From positions 496,001-560,000 of the forward strand of contig NZ_CP116009.1 of assembly GCF_027941915.1 (NCBI RefSeq): a stretch of 64,000 nt of DNA. Reading direction: 5' to 3'. This DNA is from Ramlibacter tataouinensis. Lineage in GTDB: Bacteria > Pseudomonadota > Gammaproteobacteria > Burkholderiales > Burkholderiaceae_C. This document shows positions 36,911 through 43,521 of this stretch, piece by piece. The translations under genes and the position numbers were made by a program. The notes under the pieces were generated by a model. It had not been told where the DNA came from, did no database searches, and saw only the letters and a list, made by a program, of their open reading frames with translations. How positions within the stretch are numbered: position 1 is the stretch's first letter; every line of letters begins with the position of its first letter.

Positions 36911-37600
36911 TCAAGCGGCCACGCCAAAGAGGGTCCCAACTCCGGCGGTCAATGCCATTGCCAAAGCGCCCCAGAACGTGACGCGCATTACAGAGGCAAT
37001 TACGGGAGAACCGCCTGCGCGTGCTGCCAGAAAGCCCAACAGAGCAAGAAAGAAGAGAGAGCTGCCGGCAAGACCCCACATGAGCAGAGAGCCTGGAAGC
37101 AAGAGAACCATGAGGAGAGGAAGCGCTGCGCCCACCGCAAAGGTGCCGGCCGAGGCCAATGCGGCTTGCACTGGTTTCGCGGCCAGTGTGTCCGATATGC
37201 CCAGCTCATCTCGCGCATGTGCGGCAAGTGCATCATGCTGCGTCAATTGCGTGGCAACGCTCGACGCCAGCGCTTCGTCGAGCCCACGTTTGGCGTAAAT
37301 GGTTTTGAGTTCTGCGTGTTCTTGTGTGGGATTCTCGGCCAACTCCTTGCCCTCCCGCGCTAGATCCGCGCGCTCAGTATCAGCTTGCGAACTGACCGAG
37401 ACATACTCTCCTGCGGCCATTGACATGGCACCGGCGACGAGGCCAGCGACGCCCGCAACCAGAAGGCCCCTGGTATCCGCGCCTGCCGCAGCTACACCCA
37501 AGACAAGGCTAGCAGTAGAAACGATACCGTCGTTGGCGCCAAGAACGGCAGCACGGAGCCAGCCTGTGCGGTGAGTTCTGTGTCTCTCGCTGTGTCGCAT
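36911..37600 (-). CDS. VIT/CCC1-family metal transporter (integron cassette 6)
   Basis: A 229-aa VIT-family protein: GANDGIVSTASLVLGVAAAG (helix 1), GAMSMAAGEYVSVSSQADTE with the metal-route Met/Glu residues, a cytoplasmic metal-binding Glu-rich helix pair, and three further C-terminal helices. VIT proteins move Fe(II) or Mn(II) out of the cytosol. Cassettes with a whole five-helix transporter are unusual; this one would give the cell iron or manganese detoxification. Confidence 0.88.
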   Translation of the reverse strand: MRHSERHRTHRTGWLRAAVLGANDGIVSTASLVLGVAAAGADTRGLLVAGVAGLVAGAMSMAAGEYVSVSSQADTERADLAREGKELAENPTQEHAELKTIYAKRGLDEALASSVATQLTQHDALAAHARDELGISDTLAAKPVQAALASAGTFAVGAALPLLMVLLLPGSLLMWGLAGSSLFFLALLGFLAARAGGSPVIASVMRVTFWGALAMALTAGVGTLFGVAA

Positions 37601-37633
37601 AGCGCCTGCCCGTGATAAGAAGGTTGTTCCGAC

Positions 37634-37714
37634 GCCTAACGTAGAAACGACCGGCGGACAGCAGGCCGGCGAAAGCCGGCCGATAGGACGTCCGTGTCGA
37701 TTGCCATGTTAGAC
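37634..37714 (-). other. attC5
   Basis: 81 bp from GCCTAAC to GTTAGAC, with central GGCCGGCGAAAGCCGGCC. Almost identical to attC1 (40678-40758). Read leftward it holds a 23-codon open frame, ATG (37707) to core TAG (37636). Confidence 0.9.
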
Positions 37715-38608
37715 GTCATTCTCCGGATCGCCCATATTTGCCTGCGCCTCTTGCTCAACGGGAGGCGGGAAAGCAGACGACGGCTTGGTGCTCAGAGCGA
37801 ACAGGCGCTTAAAAATCCTCTCCTCCGCCTTCAACGGCGCTTCCATGCTTTGCTTTTCAAAAAAAGCGGCCAAGTAACCGCACCCGGCGTGAAGGACAGC
37901 GATCAGGATCTCTTCGAGATGGCGGATCGTCCCAGCGCGGAATGCCTCCGTTGTTGGTTCGCCATGCTGGTGCGCGGAGTAGAAATAGCTCACTCCGAAA
38001 GGAGAACCGTGGATGATTTCGGACGAAAGGGAGTACAGGAGAGCATAGGCTGCGAGAAGACGTGAACCTGATTTGCGTCCGGCGAGTTCACCCACCCTTC
38101 TTACCCGACTCGGAACGTCAAGGCTCGTCCAGGAGCCCGCACCCTTGCCAGCGAACTCTGGATACTCCCCAGCGAGAGTCGACTGAGGATCATCGTCTGA
38201 TCGGACTTCTAGCGAAAACTCTCCGCTTCCAATCCTCCTATTGCCGTGGCGCCACGCAGCAAAATCCACGTACCGGATGGCACGCGCAGCCACTTGGTCG
38301 CACTCGGCCAGCAAATAGCTGGCATTGACAAAGGACTCTACCGCTGAACGTGCGATCGGGTATGCATCTCGCACGGGTATACCGCGAAGCTTCGCCATCC
38401 GCAGCAACGTCTGAGTTGATTGACCGGCGCCCATAGCGAGAAGCGTACTGCTCCGCCGCTGACCGACGCCTAGGCTACAAACAAGCCGTTCCCCTCCAAA
38501 CGTCACAGGGCCTTCAGACGCAAGAAACAGTGCAAGCCGCAATAGCTCCTGCTGGAGCAGAGCCAGGCCTCGCAGAGCATCAAGAAGTGGTAGCTCCTCG
38601 GGTTCCAT
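37709..38608 (-). CDS. DUF5677-like helical protein (integron cassette 5)
   Basis: A 299-aa mostly helical protein. ARSAVESFVNASYLLAECDQ and the later ALLYSLSSEIIHGSPFG look like DUF5677, a family with conserved Ser and His in that segment. The cassette 3 product (39273-39968) has a comparable pair (IRSALESVATLIHL, YATLSECAHP). Function unknown; stop codon TAA lies inside attC5. Confidence 0.6.
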   Translation of the reverse strand: MEPEELPLLDALRGLALLQQELLRLALFLASEGPVTFGGERLVCSLGVGQRRSSTLLAMGAGQSTQTLLRMAKLRGIPVRDAYPIARSAVESFVNASYLLAECDQVAARAIRYVDFAAWRHGNRRIGSGEFSLEVRSDDDPQSTLAGEYPEFAGKGAGSWTSLDVPSRVRRVGELAGRKSGSRLLAAYALLYSLSSEIIHGSPFGVSYFYSAHQHGEPTTEAFRAGTIRHLEEILIAVLHAGCGYLAAFFEKQSMEAPLKAEERIFKRLFALSTKPSSAFPPPVEQEAQANMGDPENDV

Positions 38609-38624
38609 CGTGAGTCGCGATGAC

Positions 38625-38738
38625 GTCTAACGTCGGAGTTGACCGGCGCGCACCGGCAGTGCGCCACACGGCGTAGGCTCGTCCACACGCCGTGCGGCGC
38701 ACTGCCGGTGCGTGTCCGCGTCGAACGACATGTTAGAA
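38625..38738 (-). other. attC4
   Basis: 114 bp from GTCTAAC to GTTAGAA. Nearly identical to attC3 outside the variable middle. The leftward strand holds a 34-codon open frame from ATG (38731) to the core TAG (38627), ending 18 nt before the ATG of cassette 5. Confidence 0.9.
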
Positions 38739-38744
38739 GGCAAG

Positions 38745-39149
38745 TCAGAGGACAGTGGACTCAGGGTGTGCCTCCACGAATGTGAGTAGCTCCGATTCGG
38801 CCCAGGGGACATAAACGATGTCGGTCCCACGGTGGTCCTTAATCGCCGTCTCGAGAAGCTTGGACGAGACAAATGGAGCGAAGATGACGCCCTTCACGAA
38901 CGCAGATCGGATGCGCTCGGTCTCGAGATGGATGGTCACTGGACCGACGACTACTTGCTTGTGCTTCGCCAAGGCCGCGACAAAGTCATCGCCGAGCACA
39001 GCAGCTACAACTCCTTTGAGGTTGTCGAGCGTGTGCGCGAGAAGCAGAACTTCGTTGGTGCCATTCGCCTGCGCTTCCGCTGCGGCTTTCATGATTCCGG
39101 CTTTAAAGCCCGATTCGCTTGGGCCGTGTGTGTCGGTGTGATAAAGCAC
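38745..39149 (-). CDS. Hypothetical protein (integron cassette 4)
   Basis: A 134-aa protein with a possible Rossmann-like alternation: EVLLLAHTLDNLKGVVAAVL, HKQVVVGPVTIHLET, GVIFAPFVSSKLLETAIKD, TDIVYVPWAESELLTFVE. No family recognised. No signal peptide or membrane segment. Confidence 0.6.
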   Translation of the reverse strand: MLYHTDTHGPSESGFKAGIMKAAAEAQANGTNEVLLLAHTLDNLKGVVAAVLGDDFVAALAKHKQVVVGPVTIHLETERIRSAFVKGVIFAPFVSSKLLETAIKDHRGTDIVYVPWAESELLTFVEAHPESTVL

Positions 39150-39164
39150 TTCGCCTCCCTTGCC

Positions 39165-39278
39165 TTCTAACGTCGGAGTTGACCGGCGCGCACCGGCAAG
39201 GCGCCGCGAGACGTATGCTCCCGCGCACGGCTTGCGGCGCCTTGCCGGTGCGTGTCCGCGTCGAACGACCTGTTAGAC
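39165..39278 (-). other. attC3
   Basis: 114 bp from TTCTAAC to GTTAGAC. Arms GGCGCGCACCGGCAAGGCGCC and its complement are the same as in attC4. The stop codon (TAA) of cassette 3 lies in the GTCTAAC box. Confidence 0.9.
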
Positions 39279-39968
39279 CTCATTCTTCGTGGCCTCTAGG
39301 ACGGCATCGTTCTCTTCAATCCACTTCTCTAAACAATTGAAGAGATCTGGCCAGACCTCGTTGTACTCCGCCTCGAATACCGCGGCGACGAGTTCCACGA
39401 GCCGCTCGTGACGATCCGCCCACAACTCTGGCCAACGGTTGGCGAGATTCGTCTCATATCGATCGTGATCCACCTCGGAGTACCCGATGCAGATTCCCTC
39501 GTAGTTCGGGTGTGCGCACTCCGACAGAGTTGCATAGATGCTCGAAACACCCTTGTACTTCTTTTCGCAGTGCGACAACACCGTGACGATGTTGATCGAT
39601 GTGTGTTTGGTGGATCCATCGCGAGACCCAAGCAGCAGGGTCCGCGTCTTCAGGTCGAAGACATGGAAGTTCAAGGATCCATCGAGCACCTGGGACGTAA
39701 GCTGGTTCAGGTGAATCAGCGTCGCGACAGATTCGAGCGCACTTCGAATGAGGATTCGGCTTCCGAGCGTGTGCTTGGCCTGATGCAGCAGATGCGCCTG
39801 GGTCAGAAGATCATGCACTCGCCAGAACACGCACTCGCGCAATGTGAGGCTCCGCAGGGTGGCCTTCCACTTATGTGCGACGGGATTACGCGCGAACAGG
39901 CCCGCCAAGCTCACCTGCGGGCACAGAGACGCTTTCCAGCGGTCGAGGGTGGCAGTGATGTCGGCCAT
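39273..39968 (-). CDS. Hypothetical helical protein, possibly DUF5677-related (integron cassette 3)
   Basis: A 231-aa protein, mainly helical: RILIRSALESVATLIHLNQL, then SIYATLSECAHPNYEGICIG. These resemble the motif pair in cassette 5. The ATG lies 5 nt after the TAG that ends cassette 2 and has no Shine-Dalgarno sequence, so translation is probably coupled. Function unknown. Confidence 0.6.
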   Translation of the reverse strand: MADITATLDRWKASLCPQVSLAGLFARNPVAHKWKATLRSLTLRECVFWRVHDLLTQAHLLHQAKHTLGSRILIRSALESVATLIHLNQLTSQVLDGSLNFHVFDLKTRTLLLGSRDGSTKHTSINIVTVLSHCEKKYKGVSSIYATLSECAHPNYEGICIGYSEVDHDRYETNLANRWPELWADRHERLVELVAAVFEAEYNEVWPDLFNCLEKWIEENDAVLEATKNEV

Positions 39969-39971
39969 GGG

Positions 39972-40052
39972 GTCTAACGTGGAAGTGACCGGCGGGCGAT
40001 CGGCTGGCGGAAGCCAGCCGTGAGTACGTCCGTGTCGACTGTCATGTTAGAG
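39972..40052 (-). other. attC2
   Basis: 81 bp from GTCTAAC to GTTAGAG, central GGCTGGCGGAAGCCAGCC; the same length as attC1 and attC5 but diverged in the stem. Cassette 2's reading frame passes through it from end to end. Confidence 0.88.
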
Positions 40053-40672
40053 CTCTTGGCCTGAGGGCAGGCCTCGCGATAGTGGACCGGAACAAACTGT
40101 GCGTTCTTGCCCGGGTTCTCGGAGCGAATTGATGCACTACGTGCCCGTGCCTCTTGGGCTGAAGCCTCGTTGCCGGCGCGAGACTCGGCTAATGCGTAGT
40201 CGTCCAAGAGCGCAGCGAAGCCAATAGGATCTTGACGCAGTACACCGAGGCGCACTAACTCCGGAATGACCTGCTCGTAGTAGGTCGCCGATTCCGCGAA
40301 CTGGCCACGGTCAAACGAAAGGCGCGCAAGCTCCGAGACTCGTTTGGTCAAGTTTCCTGGATTCGGCCGCGGTAGGCCTTGCTCGAGTTCGAGCGCCTCC
40401 AGGAGAAGTTCGTTAGCGCGCTCGAAGTCGCACGTGTAGCCCACCATCCGCGCGAGGTTGTATGTCGCGGCAGACTCGAAGCTCGGACCTAAGCCCGCAG
40501 CTCTAGCGCTCGCCAACGACGCCTCGAACTGTGCGCGCGCCTCCTTGTATTCGCGCGCGAACTCATGGCGGAGAGCCAGATCGTAGAGGCGGAACGCTTC
40601 TTGGCGATCGGCGGCAAGCGCGTGGGAGACGATTGCAGCGAGCCCGAAAAGAGCTAAGCGGCGGATCAGCAT
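39974..40672 (-). CDS. Exported TPR-like protein reading through its attC site (integron cassette 2)
   Basis: A 232-aa protein with a signal peptide (LIRRLALFGLAAIVSHALAA) and helical TPR-like repeats (RLYDLALRHEFAREYKEARA, ELARLSFDRGQFAESATYYE, about residues 25-180). There is no stop before attC2. The last 25 or so residues are encoded by the attC itself, and the TAG stop lies at the core G^TTAG, so its final bases come from the next cassette. The ATG is 7 nt after the attC1 core TAG. Confidence 0.65.
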   Translation of the reverse strand: MLIRRLALFGLAAIVSHALAADRQEAFRLYDLALRHEFAREYKEARAQFEASLASARAAGLGPSFESAATYNLARMVGYTCDFERANELLLEALELEQGLPRPNPGNLTKRVSELARLSFDRGQFAESATYYEQVIPELVRLGVLRQDPIGFAALLDDYALAESRAGNEASAQEARARSASIRSENPGKNAQFVPVHYREACPQAKSSNMTVDTDVLTAGFRQPIARRSLPR

Positions 40673-40677
40673 CTGAG

Positions 40678-40758
40678 CTCTAACGTTGAAATGACCGGCG
40701 GACAGTAGGCCGGCGAAAGCCGGCCGATAGGACGTCCGTGTCGATTGCCATGTTAGAG
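40678..40758 (-). other. attC1
   Basis: 81 bp from CTCTAAC to GTTAGAG, central GGCCGGCGAAAGCCGGCC. The leftward strand has a 23-codon open frame from ATG (40751) to the core TAG (40680), 7 nt before the cassette 2 ATG. Confidence 0.9.
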
Positions 40759-40806
40759 CTCAAGCGCCGTTCGCTCGCTCTGAGGACGCGTGCAAATGGC
40801 TCACCT

Positions 40807-41520
40807 TCATGGATAGTCCGGCACCTGCAGTTCATGCTTTATCAAGTACTCCGCCAAAGCCCTGACCACATTCAGATCGGCAGAGAGCCTTCGCAAGTCG
40901 GTCAAATCGTCCGGATCCACTAGTGGGTCACCAAATGCGTGTGCGACGGCGCATCGTCCAGACTCGTAAAGATAACGCGCAGGGTCAGCTTCATTTTTCT
41001 CTAGCCAGCCCAGCCGCTCCTCGATTCCTCGCTCTCTAAGCTTTGGCAACGTCTCCCGAATCCACGTCATCTGTGCGGCGCCGGACTTGTGGAGGATGTT
41101 GATGATCTTGAAGAACCCAAGGAACTGGTATGGCAGGCTGTTGAGGGATACAGCCTCCCTGTATAGAGCCAAGGCGAGTCGTTGCTTCGGATCAGTCAGC
41201 GGTGTCCACTTGTTGAGGAAGTATGAATTGATGCTCCGCGCGAGGTTGCGAGCAGGCACAGGAATGGGGGCAGGGCTTCCGGACCACCCGTACTCGTTCC
41301 GCAATGAGTCCTTGTACGCCCAGGAAACGACGCTCAGGAACCGATTGACGGTGGTCATATCCTCAACGCCCTGAGATGCCCTGGACTCCAGATGAATGGA
41401 CGCTGATGTTTCCTTGGTCTGCGGCAGAAGCACAAACGAACGCTCTCCAAACGAGACTTCCATCCGCGCGCCCGGCCACCCACATTGGCCGGACACTCCG
41501 AGATTCATCCAGCGTGCCAT
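40807..41520 (-). CDS. Hypothetical protein with HEPN-like RxxxxH motif (integron cassette 1)
   Basis: A 237-aa soluble protein, the cassette next to attI and so the best expressed. The C-terminal half is helical and contains YLYESGRCAVAHAFGDPLV; RCAVAH fits the R-x4-H pattern of HEPN-type nucleases, and the following PDD-rich stretch resembles proteins annotated MauJ-like. The start at 41520 has AAGGG at normal spacing. HEPN assignment is tentative. Confidence 0.55.
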   Translation of the reverse strand: MARWMNLGVSGQCGWPGARMEVSFGERSFVLLPQTKETSASIHLESRASQGVEDMTTVNRFLSVVSWAYKDSLRNEYGWSGSPAPIPVPARNLARSINSYFLNKWTPLTDPKQRLALALYREAVSLNSLPYQFLGFFKIINILHKSGAAQMTWIRETLPKLRERGIEERLGWLEKNEADPARYLYESGRCAVAHAFGDPLVDPDDLTDLRRLSADLNVVRALAEYLIKHELQVPDYP

Positions 41521-41533
41521 TCTGACCCTTGAG

Positions 41534-41540
41534 CTCTAAC
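41534..41540 (-). other. attI crossover core (attI/cassette 1 junction)
   Basis: GTTAGAG on the minus strand (CTCTAAC on +) marks the recombination point between attI and the first cassette; new cassettes would enter between G at 41540 and TT. The rest of attI lies to the right, within about 41541-41650. Confidence 0.75.
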
Positions 41541-41655
41541 GTAATGTAGGTCGCGCCCCCAGCGCAACCAAACCCCGCACGAACAGACCTCCGCCACCGC
41601 ACTCGCCAAATAAAACTTCCGGCGCGCCGCTCGCAAGTTGTTGATGCATCTGCAT
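41536..41655 (-). CDS. 39-codon attI leader ORF ending on the core-site TAG
   Basis: A short ORF inside attI: MQMHQQLASGAPEVLFGECG... to GARPTLR, 39 codons. A strong Shine-Dalgarno sequence (AAAAAAGGGGAGG) lies 3 nt before the first ATG and 9 nt before a second in-frame ATG (41649). It ends in CGT TAG at the junction core, so its stop is in the incoming cassette's TTAG, 15 nt before the ATG of cassette 1. Short leader ORFs in class 1 attI (ORF-11) raise translation of cassettes lacking their own signal; this would be an analogue. Peptide product not expected to be conserved. Confidence 0.55.
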   Translation of the reverse strand: MQMHQQLASGAPEVLFGECGGGGLFVRGLVALGARPTLR

Positions 41656-41677
41656 TTGCCTCCCCTTTTTTGAATAT

Positions 41678-41728
41678 GCAGGTGCCGCTTTCAGCGACCT
41701 GCTTCGCCGCGTGATGCAAGCTGCGGCG
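41678..41728. promoter_or_regulatory. Two stem-loops between attI leader ORF and intI
   Basis: GCAGGTGCCGCT-TTC-AGCGACCTGC (41678-41702; two-base bulge) and CGCCGC...GCGGCG (41705-41728) sit side by side, just upstream of the leader ORF's Shine-Dalgarno sequence on the leftward strand. If cassette transcription starts further right, they would form a structured 5' leader. No clear leftward sigma-70 promoter was found. Confidence 0.4.
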
Positions 41729-41794
41729 CTTCATTCTTGTGTTTGCTGCGGCGAGTCTGCCAGCGCGCGTTCTGGTGAACAAGTCACTTGAATA

Positions 41795-41810
41795 CTGTAT
41801 GGTCGTCCAG
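41795..41810. promoter_or_regulatory. LexA-like SOS box before intI
   Basis: CTGTATGGTCGTCCAG fits CTG-N10-CAG and matches CTGT-N8-ACAG at all but one base. It ends 12 nt before the intI ATG at 41823, over the likely promoter. LexA control of integrase genes is established for class 1 and Vibrio integrons. Confidence 0.7.
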
Positions 41811-41822
41811 TACAAGGATGTG

Positions 41823-42866
41823 ATGCATCCCTCGCTGCCACCGTCGCCGCCGCCCTCGAGTTCATCCCGCCCGGCGCTTCCCGTCCTGCCCGGCCGGCCG
41901 ACACCGCGCCTGCTGGACCAGGTGCGCGACCGGCTTCGCTATATGCACTACAGCCTGCGCACCGAGCAGGCCTATCTGTACTGGGTCCGCTTCTTCATCC
42001 ACTTCCATGGCCGGCGCCATCCGCGGGAACTGGGCCCGGCCGAGGTGGAGGCTTTCCTGTCCATGCTGGCCGCGGAGCGCCGCGTTTCCAGCGCTACCCA
42101 CAACCAGGCCCTGAGCGCCCTGCTGTTCCTCTATCGGGAAGTACTGGGCGCCGAGCTGCCGTGGATGCAGCAGATCCGCCGCCCCTCGCAAGCCCGGCGC
42201 CTGCCTTCGGTGCTGACGCGCCCGGAGGTCCACGCGCTGCTGCAGGCGATGCCCGAGCCGATGCGGCTGGTGGCCCGCCTGCTGTACGGCACCGGCATGC
42301 GGCTGCTGGAGGCCCTGCGCCTGCGCGTGAAGGACGTCGATTTCGACCGCCACGTCATCGTCGTGCGCGAAGCCAAGGGCAACAAGGATCGGGTCGTGAT
42401 GCTGCCCCATTCGCTGGCTGGCGAACTGCGCGCGCAGATCGCCCACGCGCGCGTGCTCTGGCAGCTCGACCATCGCCAGGAGCAAGCAGGCGTGGATGTG
42501 CCCCATGCGCTGGCGAACAAGTACCCGCGCGTGGGGCAGACCTGGGGCTGGTTCTGGGTATTTCCGGCCCCCGCGCTATCGACCGATCCGCGCTCCGGCG
42601 TGGTCCGGCGCCACCACCTGCACGAAGAACGGCTGCACCGCGCGCTGAAGTCGGGCGCCGGCCAGACAGGGCTGGACAAGCGCGTGTCGGCGCATACCCT
42701 GCGCCACAGTTTCGCCACCCACCTGCTGCAAGCCGGCACCGACATCCGCACGGTGCAGGAGCTGCTCGGCCACAGCGACGTCAGCACCACCATGATCTAC
42801 ACGCACGTCCTCAAGGTCGCCGCCGGCGGCACTGCCAGTCCGCTCGATTCGCTGGTGGCGGCCTGA
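41823..42866 (+). CDS. intI: Integron integrase (IntI-type tyrosine recombinase)
   Basis: A 347-aa tyrosine recombinase. Catalytic residues are R160 (GTGMRLLEA), K188, H291 and R294 ([12 protein letters not shown]), H317 and nucleophile Y326 (TTMIYTHVL). The IntI-specific additional domain is present at about 225-260 ([20 protein letters not shown]), which separates integron integrases from XerC/D. The ATG at 41823 has AAGGA upstream; an upstream ATG at 41739 would place the LexA-like box inside the gene. It is divergent from the cassettes, as in other chromosomal integrons. All catalytic residues intact, so likely functional. Confidence 0.95.
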   Translation: MHPSLPPSPPPSSSSRPALPVLPGRPTPRLLDQVRDRLRYMHYSLRTEQAYLYWVRFFIHFHGRRHPRELGPAEVEAFLSMLAAERRVSSATHNQALSALLFLYREVLGAELPWMQQIRRPSQARRLPSVLTRPEVHALLQAMPEPMRLVARLLYGTGMRLLEALRLRVKDVDFDRHVIVVREAKGNKDRVVMLPHSLAGELRAQIAHARVLWQLDHRQEQAGVDVPHALANKYPRVGQTWGWFWVFPAPALSTDPRSGVVRRHHLHEERLHRALKSGAGQTGLDKRVSAHTLRHSFATHLLQAGTDIRTVQELLGHSDVSTTMIYTHVLKVAAGGTASPLDSLVAA

Positions 42867-42932
42867 GCGCCCGGCCGCTTCACCGCCTCCGCGCGCCCGA
42901 GATTATCGATGTCGGCGAGAAGATCGTTGCGG

Positions 42933-43421
42933 TCACCCGTTTCCGTCGCCGCGCCGCGGTTTGCCGCGGCCGGCGGGCCCGCCGTCGCTCGGCAGCAGCC
43001 GCTCCCACATCTCCACGCTCCCTTCGCAGGGCTGGAACAGCGGATGGCACTCCGGCGCGCCGATGTCGCGTATGCGCTCGTAGGCCGCCGGATCGCGAAC
43101 GGCCAGCTTGGCCAGCAGGTGCTGCCATTCGTAGGCGAGCTGGCCGGTGGTGACGGGGATCACGACCTCGGCGCCCGGCGGGCGCAGCTTGGTGGGGTCG
43201 AAGCCGTAGCCGCGCCGCGTGGCCTCGGCGTGCACCGCGCCCAGGTAGGCCGCGACGGCATCGAGCGGCGCCGCGCTCGTCCTGAAGCGGGCGAGCTGCG
43301 GATGGTGGCGGTAGCCCCGCGTCTGCTCGCGCAGCACGGCTTGCGCCAGCAGCGCCTCACGCCAGAGCGCGACCAGCCCGCGCGAATCGAGGTATCGGGG
43401 ATGCAGCGACCACAGGCGCAT
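42933..43421 (-). CDS. Putative pyrimidine dimer DNA glycosylase (Pyr_excise-like)
   Basis: A 162-aa protein beginning MRLWSLHPRYLDSRGLVALW, then LLAQAVLREQTRGYRHHPQL and AYLGAVHAEATRRGYGFDPT. I recall this pattern from bacterial proteins assigned to the T4 endonuclease V-like pyrimidine-dimer glycosylase family. The assignment is from memory and moderate. It is convergent with intI, 66 nt away, and has host-like base composition; it is not in the array. Confidence 0.55.
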   Translation of the reverse strand: MRLWSLHPRYLDSRGLVALWREALLAQAVLREQTRGYRHHPQLARFRTSAAPLDAVAAYLGAVHAEATRRGYGFDPTKLRPPGAEVVIPVTTGQLAYEWQHLLAKLAVRDPAAYERIRDIGAPECHPLFQPCEGSVEMWERLLPSDGGPAGRGKPRRGDGNG

Positions 43422-43521
43422 GGAAGGGGATGTGCAAGGAAGCGGGTTCTGGCCGCCGGTTCAGGCTGAAGCCTTCGAAGCTGCGATTTTCGATGATCCG
43501 CGCGACGCGGTCGCAAGCCAG

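Larger units (their letters stand above)
34318..42866. mobile_element. Sedentary chromosomal integron: intI, attI and ten gene cassettes
   Basis: The element consists of intI (rightward, 41823-42866), an attI region left of it, and ten leftward cassettes from 41540 to about 34318. Each cassette has one ORF followed by an imperfect palindrome bounded by RYYYAAC and GTTRRRY. Sites at 40678, 39972, 39165, 38625, 37634, 36760, 36013 and 35494 are clear; those at 35046 and 34318 are degenerate. The cassettes are visibly less GC-rich than the flanks. There is no transposase, no resistance gene set and no conserved class 1 segment, so it is a chromosomal, not a clinical, integron. Confidence 0.93.

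Noticed and set aside
41739..41822. Longer intI start at 41739 (28 extra codons)
   Set aside because: It would put the LexA-like box and probable promoter inside the gene; the ATG at 41823 has AAGGA upstream and gives the usual IntI length.
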